A stretch of DNA of 64,000 bases, taken from NCBI GenBank assembly GCA_022702705.1, contig JAKZJZ010000059.1, positions 1-64,000 on the forward strand, read 5' to 3'. Both the position numbers and the translations under genes were made by a program. Positions 48,772-60,050 of this stretch are shown here, piece by piece; the first letter of the stretch is position 1; each line of letters begins with the position of its first letter. The notes under the pieces are model-generated. The model was not told the DNA's origin. It made no database searches and saw only the letters and a list, made by a program, of their open reading frames with translations. The DNA comes from Papilionanthe hookeriana x Papilionanthe teres (Eukaryota; Streptophyta; Magnoliopsida; Asparagales; Orchidaceae).

Positions 48772-49300
48772 TCAAGAGATAGAGTTTTGGAGAGGGAATG
48801 AGAGATAGAAAATACGAGAGAGAAAGAGGAGGACAGAAAGATAGAGAAGGGAGAAAATAGAGAGAGAAGTGAGAGAAAAGTGAGAGAGTGATATACAGGT
48901 TATGAGGGAGAAAGTAATAAGATGGAGGGAGAATGAAAGAGCAAGCAATCAAGAGTGAGGATTGAGAGAGAGGAAGAGTGAGAGAGAAAGAGTGACTGAG
49001 AGGGGCGAAGAAAGAGCTTCGAGATAAAAAAAGAGCAAGAGAGAAAAGAGAGGGGGATAGAAGTAGGGGGACAAACTAGTGAGAAAGAAATAGAGAGATC
49101 AAGAGAGAGCTAGAAGATAGAGTGAGAGAATAGAGAGTGAAACAAAGAGAAATATTGAGAATAGAGGGAAAGGAAGTGAGGGGAGAAATAGAGAGATAGA
49201 GAGAATGACAAAGAGATGAATATAAAAACAAAATTGAAGGAAATACATATCAAAAGAAAATTCGAGTGAGAGAGACAGAGAGCAGAGAGAGCGAGAGAGA
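48770..49300 (+). repeat. Delta block, purine arm, copy 2
   Basis: This is the counterpart of 19,085-19,640, sharing GTTTTGGAGAGGGAATGAG, GAGTGATATACAGG and CAAACTAGTGAG. No gene is seen. Confidence 0.85.
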
Positions 49301-52300
49301 GAAGAGCTAAAGAGAGATGGAGAGAGATAGAGAAGGGAGAGTGGTATAAGAGAGATAAAGAGAAACTATATTTGAGAGAGCAAGAAATAGATAGAGTGAA
49401 GGTGAGGCAAAAAGAAAGAGAGACGAGAGGAGAGGAGAAGAGAGAAAGAGGTTGGGTGTGATTCACAAGCGGAAGAGAACGATGTGAGTGATTTAAATGA
49501 GAGAGAAAATAAAGAGAAAGAGAGAAGACATGGGGAGAGAGGTAGGAAAGGAGAGACTGAGGGAAGAAGGAAGGGAGGGCGAGAGAGTGTGTGTGAGAGA
49601 GAGGGAGGGAGAATAAGTGTGAGATGGACATAGAAGTGAGAAAAGTGAGAGAAACAGAAGAGCTCTATGACTAAGAGAGAGCTGGAGGGCACGAGAGTGT
49701 GAGGGAGTGAGAGAAAATAATAGAAAGAAAGAGAGAGAAGATAGAGAGGGCAAGAGAGTTTTAGAGAGAGAGGGTAAGGAAGGAAGGCAGGAGAAAGACA
49801 GAGATATATCGATGAAAAGATAGAGTGAGATATATGGAGAAAGCACTATAGAAGTAGATAGAAGAGGTACATGTAGATTGAAGAGTGTGTGAAAGATCTT
49901 GAAAGAAAGAGTGAGAAGAGAGAGCTAGAGAGAGACGAAGAGACATATAGAGAGGGTGAGAGAGATATATAAATAAACAAAGGTTGGGAAAGGTAGAAAA
50001 AGAGAGAAGAGGAGAGATAAAGTGAGGTAGGGAAGGATGGATTCAAGTAAGGAGAGAGAGAGGAAGTGAGTAAAAGGGAGAATGATAGAGGGAAGGTTAG
50101 AAGAAAGTGAGAGAAATACTTAGGTGAGGAGGTAGGAATGGGTAGAGTGAGTGAAGGAGGGAACAAGGCTAAGTGAGAAAGGGGGAGAGTGAGAATGAGA
50201 GAGAGGAAGGGGGAGAATGAGAGTGAGATAGAGGTAGAGAGAAGTGAGTGAGAGAGAGAAAAGGATAAGAGATAGTGAGAAAAAGAAGAGGTCCTTGTGC
50301 GAGTGAGAGAGATGAAGGGGAAGAGTGAGGAATGTATGGAGAGAGAATAAGAGAAAGAAAAAATAAGAGAGAGAGAGAAGTGAGAGAAGAGATAGATAAG
50401 TTAGAGAGAATAGATAGAGGGCAAATAGAGAAGGCAACATAGTAAGACAGAGCAACAGAGAATGAGGAGGATAGAGGGAGGGAGAGAGAGAGAAAAGCAT
50501 GGAAAGATTGAGTAAGAGATATAGAGAGATAAAAAGAGTAGTAGAGACAGAAAGAAAGAGAATGGTGTAGAGATATGGGAAGAAGGGTGTGAGAGACCGA
50601 GAGATTGAAAGAATGAGTGAGGCAAATAATAATGGAAAGGAAAGGAGAGGAGAGAGAAAGTGAGGGAGGAATTGATTGAAGAGATCAGGAGAGAGATGTG
50701 GAGTGAGTGAGAAGAAAGAAGAAAGAGAGAGTGAGAGAGAGGGCAAGAGTGAGATAAAGAGAACTAATTTGTAAGACAGAGTGGTTGGAAATGTGCGAGT
50801 GAGAGGAGGAAGAAAGGGCAAATGAATTCTCAGAGGGAGGGAGAGAGAGAAAGAGTGGAGGGAAAAAGAGAGTGAGATGGAGGTGGAGAGAATTAGAGAA
50901 ATAAAAGATTGAGAGAGAGAGAGAGAAAGTGAAGAGATCCATGAGAAATGGAGAGATGGAGGGCATGAGAAGGAGAGAGGGAGAGAGAATGAGTGAATGA
51001 AAGAGAAGGATAGAAGTAGAAGAAAAGAGGAAAGAGGAAAGATGAGATAGAAAGAAGGTAAAGAGAGAAAAAGAGTTGTTGGATGAGAGAGAGATGGTAA
51101 AAAGAGGGTGAGATAGCGAGAAAGAGATCGATACTTAGATGGAAAGAGAGATTGAGATATATAAATATGACAAAATAGAAGTAGAGATTTTAAGTGGTAG
51201 GAGGAGAGAGAAGAGTATGAGAAAGAGCTCGAAAGAAAGAGAGAGAAAGATGAAAAGACAAGTAGAGAGTGTGAGAGAAAGATAGATAGGAGAGGTTGAG
51301 GTAGATAAAAAGAAAAAGGAAGTTGGGAGAAAAGGGGAATGATAAAAGAGAGAAGATAATGATTAAGAAGAAGGTGAGAGAGTTAAGGAAATGGATTAAA
51401 GAGAGAAGGAGAGAGGGGGAGAGTGAGTGAGAAGAGAGAATAAAGAGAGAGCGTGAGAGAGTAAAGAGTAAAAAAAAAGTGAGAGAAATGCATAAATGGG
51501 AGAGATAGGAATTGATAGACTGAGTGAAGGAGGGGAGGGTAAGAGGGAGGGGGAGAGTGAGAGTAAGAGAGAGAAAGGGGAGAATGAGAATAAGATAGAG
51601 GTAGATAGAATCAAGTGATAGAAAGAAAAAAAGAGAGATAAGAGTGAAAGAGAGTGAGAAAGATAAGAGCTCCATGAGAGAGAGAGAAATGGAGGGCAAG
51701 AGAGAGGGAGGTTGGAGAGAGAAGAAGAGAAAGAAAAGTGAGAGAGAGAGAGAAGAGAGAGAAGAGAAAGATAAGCTAAAGAGAAGAGAGATAGAGGACA
51801 AATAGAGAAGGCAATAGAGTAAGACAAAGAAAGAGAAGTATAAAGAACAAAAGAGAAGTAGAGAGAAAGAGAGACAAGGGCACATAAATAAAGAGAGAAG
51901 GGTGTGATAAAATAATTGAAATAAAGAGAGAGAAGAGAGAGATGAAGGAGAAAAAGTTACAAGGCCAGAGAGCGAGAGAGCAAGGGAGGAAGTAAGAGAG
52001 AGGGAGAGAGAGGGATGGAAACATTGAGTCTGAGATGTAGGAAGTGTGTAAGAAAAATAGAGAGAGAGAAAGAGGAGAGTAAGGAATAGGAAGAGCATGA
52101 GAAAGAGCATGAAAGAAAGAAGATGTAAGAGAGATAGAGATGAGGAGGTAGATAGATATCGCGTAAGAGAGCTAGAGATATATAGAGTGGGGGTAAGGGC
52201 GATAGAAAGAGAGATGAGAGGAGAGGAGAGAAAGAGGTAGGGAGTGATTCAAGATCGAAGGGGAAAGATGGGGAGTGCGTAAAATGAGAGAGAAAAGAAA

Positions 52301-53801
52301 GAGAAAGAACAGAGTGAAAGAAAGAGAGAGAATACATAAGGGAGAGAGGGAGGAAAGGACCGAGTGAGGGAAAGAGGGAGGGAGGGCTTAGTGACTAAGA
52401 GAGAGATGGAGGGCACGAGAGAGTAAGGGAGAGAAAGAGAAGAGCTCAATGATTGAGAGAGAGATGGAGGGCAAGAGAGAGTGAGGGAGGGAGAATAAAG
52501 AGAAAGAAACAAAGAGAGAGAGAGAGAAGAAAGAGTGAAAGAGAGAAGATGGATAGAAGAAAGGGAGGGCAAGAGAGAATAAAGAGAGAACATAAAGGGG
52601 TAAGAGAGATGTAGGGAGAGAGAGAGAGATGGTAAGAGAGGAAGAGAGTGAGATATATACTGATGAAAAAATAGAGTGAGAGATATTGAGAGAGCAAAAT
52701 AGAAGCAAATAGAAGAGGTAAATGTAGAGAGAGGAGTGTGAGAAAGATCTTGAAAGAAAGAGAAATGAAGATATAGAGCGGGTGAGTGAGATATATAAAT
52801 AGCAAGAGGTTGATAAAGATATAAAGCGAGAGAAGAAGAGAGACAGATTGAGGCAGGGAGAGATGCATTCAAGAGAGAAGGAGAGAAAAAGGTAGTGAGT
52901 GAGAAGAGGGAATGAAGAGAGACCACGAGAGAAGTCAAGTGTAGAAGAAAGTGAGAGATTAGATAGAGTAAGAGAGTTGGGGAGAGTGAGAACAAGAGAG
53001 AGAAAAGGGAGAATGAGAGTGAGATGGAGGTAGAGAGAAGTGGGTGAGAGAGAGCAAGAAAGAGAGAGAAAAGAGTGAGAAAGAGAAAAAGCTCCATGAG
53101 CGAGAGAGAGAGAGAGATGGAGGGAAAGAGAGAAGGAGGTATTGAGGGAAAAGTAGAGAAAGAAAGACTGAGGGAGAGAGAGAATTGAGAGAAGAGAGAG
53201 GGAAAATAGCGAAGGCAACAGGGTAAGACAGAGCGAGAGACAGTAAGGGGGAGAGGGAGGGAGAGAGGGAGATAAACATGGAAAGATGGAGTGAGAGTAT
53301 AGAGAGAGCCAAAGAGAATAAGAGAAAGAAAGAGAGAGAAGGGAGTAGAGATAAAAGAGAGGACGTGAGAGGGAGAATAAAATAAAGAGAGAGAAGAGAG
53401 TGAAATGAAGAGGCAGATAGAAAGTGTGCGAGGAACTGAGACGTTGAAAGAATGAGTTAGGCAAATAATATAAGAAAGGAGAGGAAAGGAGTAAGAAAAA
53501 GAGGGAGATATTGATTTAAGAGAGTGGGATAGAGATGAGGAGTGAGTGAGAAAAGAGAAAAAGCACGAGTGAGAGAAATAGAGAAAATTCATAAAAGTGA
53601 GTGCTATGAAAGGTGAGAGTGAGAGCAGGAAGAAATGACAAATGAAACAAGGGAGGGAGGGAGAGGGAGAGAGGAGGAGAACGAGAGTAAGAGGGTGGTG
53701 GATATAGTGAGAGATAATTAAATAAGTGAGAGAAAGAAAGAGAAGAGATCCATGAGCGAAGAAGAGATGGAGGGAACGAGGAGAGGGATAGAGAATGAGA
53801 G

Positions 53802-53853
<52 letters not shown>

Positions 53854-56800
53854 ATAAGAAGCGAGGGAAGAGAATGATAACAAAGAAAGAAGATAAAGGG
53901 AGCAAGAGAGTCGTTGAATGAGAGAGAGAGAGATGGTAAGAGAGGAAGAGAGGTTGAGAGAGAGATAGATATTGGGATGGAAAGAGAGATTGCGAGAGAT
54001 AAAGAGGGCAATATAGAAATGGAGATAACAAGTAGTAGGAGAGATAAGAGTATGAGGAAGAGCTTGAAATAAAGAGAAAGAAAGATGAAGTGACAAGTAG
54101 AGAGTGTGAAAGACAGTTAGATAGGAGACAGAAGTGTGAGAAGGATCTTCAAGGAAAGAGAGAGAAGTGAGAGCGAGAGAGAGATGAAGATACATATAGA
54201 GAGGGTGAGAGAGAAATATAAATAGAATGTGGTTGAGAAAGATAGAAAGAGAGAGAAGAGGAGAGATAGAGTGAGGCAGGGAGGGATGGATTAAAGACAG
54301 AAGGAGAGAAAGGGTGTGTGTAAGAAGAGAGAATGAAGAGAGAGCATGAGAGAGAGCAAGAGTAGAAGAAAGTGAGAAAAAAACATAGGTGAGAGGTAGG
54401 AATGGATAGAGTGATTGAAGTAGAAGAGGGTAAGAGAGAGGCGAAGAGTGAGAATATGAGAGAGGAAGGCAGAGAATCAGATTGAGATGAGGTAGAGGGT
54501 AATGAGTAAGGGAGAGCAAGAATGAGAGAGAAAAGAGAGAGAGAGAGAGTGAGCAAGGAATAGCTCCATGAGCGAGAGCGATAGAGAGAGAGATGGGGGA
54601 AAAGGAGAGGGAGGTATGGAGAGAGAAAAAGAGAAAGAAAAAGTGAGAGAGAAGCGAGAGAAGAGAATGATATGTTATAGAAATAGAGAGGGCAAATAGA
54701 GATGGCAACAGAGTGAGACAGAGCGAGAGAGTGAATTGGAGAGAGGGAGGGGGAGAGGAGATAAGCATGGAATGATGGAGTGAGAGATAAGAGAGAACAA
54801 AAAAGAATTAGAGAGAGAAAGAGAAAGAGAAAGAAAGGCATAGAGATAAAGGGAGAAGGGCATGAGAAATAGATTGAAATAAAGAGAGAAAGATTAAGGG
54901 AGCGAGTTGCAAGGTAAGAAAGAGCAAGGGATAGAGGAAGTGAGAAGAGTGTGATAAAAAGCTTGATAGAAAGAGGAAGTAAGAGAGAGATGAAGAGGCG
55001 ATAGAAATTATGTTTGAGAGACAAAGAGATAGATAGAGTGAGGGTGAGGTAGAAAGAAAGAGAGACGAGAGGAGAGGAAAGGAGAGAAAGAAATTGGGAG
55101 TGATTCATGAGCGGAGGAGAAAGATGGGAGCGAGTGAACTGAGAGAGAAAGTAAAGAGAAAGAACAGAGTGAGAGAAAGACTACATAAGGGAGAGAGGTA
55201 GGACTGGAGAGAGTGAGGGAAGGAGGAAGAGAGGGAAAGAGAGAGAGTGTGTGTGAGAGAGGCAGGAAGAATAAGTGTGAGATAGACATAGAGAGCGGGA
55301 AAAAGTGAGTGGGAGTAAGTGAAAGAGTTGGATGAATGGGAGAGAGCTAAGGAGAGAATGAGAAGGGCCCTATGACTGAGAGAGATGGAAGGGACGAGAG
55401 AGTGAGGGAGGGATTGAGAACAACATAAAGAAAGACTAAAAAAGAGAGAAGAACAGAGTTGTAGGGAGAGAGAGATGGTAAGGGAGGAAGAGAGGGGAAA
55501 GAGAGAGAGAATATATTTTGATGAAAAGATAGAGTGAGATATATGGAGAGAGCAATATTGAAGTTGATAGAAGAGATACATGTAGTGAGAGGAGTGTGAG
55601 AAAGATCTCGAAAGAAAGAGTGAGAAGAGAGAGTGATAGAGAGACGAAGAGACATAGAAAGGGCCAAAGAGATATATAAATAAAAAGAGGTTTGGAAAGA
55701 TAGAGAGAGATAATATGAGAGATAGAGTAAGGTTTAGAAGGATAGATTCAAGAGAGGAGAGAGAGGATGAGAAGGCGAAAGAGGGAAAGAGTAAAAGAAA
55801 GTGAGAGAAATACTTAGTGAGAGAGGTAGGAATGGATAAAGTGAGTGAAGGAGGAAAGGGGGATAAGAGAGCGAGAGGAAGAGGGAGAATGAGAGTGAGA
55901 TAGAGGTAGAGAGAAATGAGTGAGAGAGAGCAAGAAGCTGATAGAAATGGGTGAGAGAGAGAGAATGAGAAGAGCTCCATTGGTGAGAGAAAGAGAGAGA
56001 GATGGTGGGCAAGCAAGAGGGAGGCATGGAGGGAGAAGAAGAGAATAAGAGAGAGAGAGAGAGAGAGAGCGAGAAGTGAATGAAAATTTAGAGAGAACAA
56101 CGAGAGGGAAAAAGAAGGCAAAAGAGTAAGACAGAGCGAGAGAGAGTGAGGGGGAGAAGGGAGATAAGCATGGCAAGATGGAGTGAGAGATAGAGAGAGC
56201 AAAAGAGAAGTACAGAAAGAAAGAGAGAGAATGACATAGACATAAATAGAGAAGGGTGTGAGAAAGCGATTGAAATTAGGAGACAGAAGAGAGAGAAATG
56301 AATAGACATATAGATTGTGTGTGTGAGAGATCGAGAGATTGAAAGAATGAGTGAGGCAAATATTAAGGGAAAGGAGAGGATAGGAGAGAGAAAGAGAGGG
56401 AGGGATTGTGCAATAAGCATATGAGGAGTGAGTGAGGAGAGTGAAAACAAAGAGAGTGAGAGAAAGAGAGATAATTCCTAAGAGAGACTAGTAGGAAATG
56501 TGAGACTGAAAGAAGGAGGAAGAAAGGGCAAATGAAACGAGGGAGGGAGAGGGAGAACGAGAGTGAGATGGAGGTTGAGAGAACGAGAGAGAAATAAAAG
56601 AGTGCGAGAGAGATAGAGAAAGAGAAGAGATCCATGAGAAAGGAAGAGATGGAGGACATGAGAGGGAGAGCTAATGAGTGAAAGAAAGAGTGCGAGGGAG
56701 ATGAAGAAGAAGTAAGGGAATATAAAGATGAGATAAAGAGAAGTTAAAGAGAGCAAGAGAGTTATTGGATGAGAGAGAGATGGTATGAGAGAAAGAGAGG

Positions 56801-56870
56801 GTGAGAGAGTGAAAAAGAGATTGATATTTGGATGTAAAGAGAGTTTGAGAGATATAAAGAGGGCAAAATA
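49301..56870 (+). repeat. Alpha tandem array, purine on +
   Basis: The unit marker AGCTCCATGAG (or variant) stands at 50,289, 51,668, 53,090, 54,562 and 55,973, intervals of 1379, 1422, 1472 and 1411. GTACATGTAG-type words are near 49,868, 52,727 and 55,575. The 53,809-53,850 stretch is pure GA. No gene is seen; the 839-codon minus-strand frame is compositional. Confidence 0.87.
53809..53850 (+). repeat. Pure (GA)21 microsatellite
   Basis: 42 uninterrupted bases in an alpha block. Confidence 0.97.
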
Positions 56871-58587
56871 GAATTAGAGAGAAAGAGTAAGGGAAAAAAT
56901 GATGAGAAATGATGAGAGGGGGATTGAGGAGAGAACTGGAAAAGAGAAGAGAGAGTAGGAGTGAGAGAGAGGGAGTGGGAGTAAGAGAGAGGGAGAGGGT
57001 GGAAGAAATTGGAGAGATAGAGAGAGAGCGAGGGAGAGAAATTGAGATCGAAAGAGAAGAATGAGAAACATGGAATATAGAGAGTGAGAGATGAGAGAGA
57101 GGGAGAGAGTGCGAGAAAGATGGAGGAAGGTAGAGAGAGCAACAGAGGGGGAGAGGAAGAGGGAGAAGGTGGCATTTAGAGGAAGTGAGAAGGAAAGAGA
57201 GAGAGAGGAGTAGGGAGAGAAATGATAAGAGTATGGAGTGAGTGAAAGTGAAGGATAAAGAATGCTGAAAAAAGAGAGGGAGAAAGTGAGGGGAGATAAA
57301 TAGAAGAAGAGAGAAATAGAAAGCGAGAAATAACAAGAAAGTTATATAAAGAGAGAGGGAAAAGAGAGAGAGAGATAGGGAGAGAGTGAGGGAGTGTGAG
57401 AACAAAAGGATAGATTAGATAGAGAGAGCAAGCAAACGAGAGAAAGGAGTGTGTGAGAGTGCTTGTGTGAGAGATAAGAAGAGAGAAAGAGAATAGTTAG
57501 AGGGAGTGTATGTGTGAGAAAGGGAGGGGATAAAATAAGATAAGAGAAAGTAAAATAGATAGTGGGAGAGAGGGAATGATGAAAAAGAGATAAGAGTGAG
57601 GGAGAGAGAAAGAGAGATGAGGGAGAAAGATAGACAGCAAGAGAGAGAAAGATGAGGGAGTAAGTGAGAGGGAGAGCGAGGGAGAGATATAGAGACAGAG
57701 ACTTCAAGATAGGGATGGGGAGAAGGAGAGGGTGTGTGAGTAGGAGAGTGAGGCTGAGAGGGAGAGAGTGAGGGAAAGAGAGAAAAAGAAAGCAAGATAA
57801 GAGAGAAAGAGAGAGAGAGCAAAGCAGGGTGAGTGAGAGAGAGAGATAGTGTGTAAATAGAAAGGGAGAGGGAGATAGGTAAGAGAGAGATCCAAAATCA
57901 GAGAGAGTCTAGAAGATATGGAGAGAGGGCGAAATGTTAGAAAAAAGGGAGAGAGATTAAGAAGTGGGAACAAAATAGATAGAAAGAGAGAATTAAGAGA
58001 AGATAAAGAGAGGGTGTGAAGATTGAGAGATGTGGTGGAGAGTATGAGAGAGAAGGACAGTGTGTGTGAAAGAGAGAATTGAGAGATAAGGATAGGAGAG
58101 AGAGGGAGAGTGTGTGCGAAATAAAAACACTGTGAAAGAGAGAGGAAAGAAAGAAATTGAAAGAGGGAAAGATTAGGGAGAGAAAAAGTGTGAATGAAAA
58201 AGTAAGTTAGAGCATTTGGGAGGGAAATAGAGAGATAAATTGAAATCAAGATAGAGATCAAGAAAATGTGTGAGACAGAAGGAGAATGGGTGAGAGAGAG
58301 GGGAACATAGAGAGAGCAATGAGAGAAAATGTGTGAGAAAGAATAAAAATTAGAGAAGAAAGGGAATGAGAGAGATAGGGGAAATGAGAGAGAAAAAGAA
58401 AAGTGAGCCAGAGAAGAGAGAGGGAAAGAGTGACAATGAGAATGAGAGGTAGAGATGTAGATAGCTGGTGAGAGAGATGGAGAGATAGAGGAAAAAAGTG
58501 AGTGAGAGAGCAGAAGAAGAGAGGGATAGAAAAGGGAGAGAGATGATAGAGGGAGATATAGCAAGAGAGAAAGAGAGACTGATCAAG
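56871..58587 (+). repeat. Beta-like then unclassified purine block
   Basis: 56,940-57,150 matches 12,080-12,310 (GGTGGAAGAAATTGG, GAAACATGGAATATAGAG). From about 57,200 to the flip at 58,588 no clear partner was found; words such as AATAAAAACACTGTG (about 58,121) are unique here. No gene is seen. Confidence 0.7.
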
Positions 58588-58591
58588 ATCT
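58585..58591. other. Polarity flip 11 (purine to pyrimidine)
   Basis: ACTGATCAAGATCTCTC; an AGATCT hexamer lies on the change. Confidence 0.94.
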
Positions 58592-60050
58592 CTCTTTCTG
58601 CCATTTTGTTCTTTCTCTTTCTTTTCTCCTCTGCTCTTGAATCACACCCTTCCGCTTTCTCTCCTCTCCTCTCATCTTGTAACTCTTTCCAATTGCCTCA
58701 CCTCCACTGTCTATCTCTCGCTCTCTCATACACAGTTTTTATTTGCCTCTTCATCTGTATCTCCCTTACTCCCTCTTTCTTTCAAGCTCTTTCTCACACA
58801 CTTCTCACTTCCTCTTTCTTGCTTCCTATATCTCTCAATCACTCTTTCCATCCCTCTCTCAGGAACCTTGCTATCTCGCTCTCACTCACCTGTAACTCTC
58901 TCCCTTCTATCTTTCTCAATTTCTCTTTTTTTTCCTTCTCTCTATCTCTCAAACACTTTTTCCTTATCTCATTCTTTCTCCGTCCCTCTCTCTCATGCCC
59001 TCCATTTGCCCCTCTCTCAGTCTCCCTAGCTATTCTCAATTTACCTCCAGTGCTCTAACTTGTTCTATCTTTTTCTTACTCTATTTTCTCCCTCACTCCA
59101 CCTATTTCTATCTCCCTCTCTTTCACCCTACTGCTCTTGTTGTCTCTCTCCTCTCCCATTTCTCACTTTCTAACCACTTAAACCTCTCTATCTATCTCTC
59201 TATCAACCTCTTCATCTCTCCGTCTCTCTATTATCTCAGTCATTCTTTCATGCTCTTTCTCACATTATTTGTTCTCCCTCTACATACTTCTCTCTTTCTA
59301 TAGTTCTCTTGTACGATCTCTAAATCTTTCACTCTCTCCTTCCATTTCTTCCTCTCACCTTGCTCCCTCCCTCACTCTCTCACTTTCTCTCAATCCTTCT
59401 TTGTATTTCTCTCTTGTCATCACTCTCTTACCATGCTACTTTATTGCTCTCTCTCTCTCTCTTTCCCATTTTTCTCTTCCAACGTGCTACTCTCATGTTC
59501 TCTCTCTTTCTCATCTTTCTCTTCACTTGCTCAATCTCTCTGTCATTCCTTATTCTCTCATTCTCTCTCCCTTCCTCGTTCGTTACCTCTCTCTCTCTCT
59601 CTGCTACTCACTATCTTCTACCACTTTATTGATCTATTTCTACCACTCCTCTTTTTATATCTCTTGCTCATTCTCTCTCTCAACCCTTTCTTACCCTCTT
59701 ACTTTCTCTCTTTCTCTCTCATTCCACACCTTCCATATCACAATTTCTTTTTCTCTTTCTCTCTCTCTCCAACTTATTTTCTCATTTTTTCTCTCAAACT
59801 CTCTCTAGTTCTCTCCTTCCTCTCAGCCTTTCTCTTCCTTCCTCCCTCTCTCTCTTTACTTCTCTCTTTATCTATCTCATTCGCTCTCTCTTTTACCCTC
59901 TCTCACTTACTCACTTTGTCTCTCCTTCAGCTTTCCCTCTCTCTCACTCATTATTTGCTCGTTCTATTTCTCTCCCTTTCTCTCACACACTCTCTTGTTG
60001 TTCCCACACTTGCTCAATCACAATCTCCTCTCCTGCTTGCTTTCTCCCTC
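58591..60050 (-). repeat. Diverged alpha-type block, pyrimidine on +
   Basis: CTCTTGAATCACACCC and TCTTTCAAGCTCTTTCTC are alpha words. 59,270-59,640 is an inverted match to 11,580-11,940. CTCTTGTTGTTCCCACAC near 59,993 matches the alpha/beta border at 39,110. No gene is seen. Confidence 0.75.

Larger units (their letters stand above)
47630..52890. repeat. 29.6-kb-offset segmental duplication, copy 2
   Basis: Partner of 17,937-23,301. Here the alpha array continues past the point where copy 1 is cut by the flip at 23,302, so copy 1 was probably truncated by a later rearrangement. Confidence 0.87.

Noticed and set aside
52249..54768. 839-codon open frame on the minus strand, rich in Ser, Leu, Phe and Pro
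   Set aside because: Stop codons each need at least two purines, so a pyrimidine strand has almost none. Several overlapping frames are open at once, the residues are only those encoded by C/T-rich codons, and no domain is seen.
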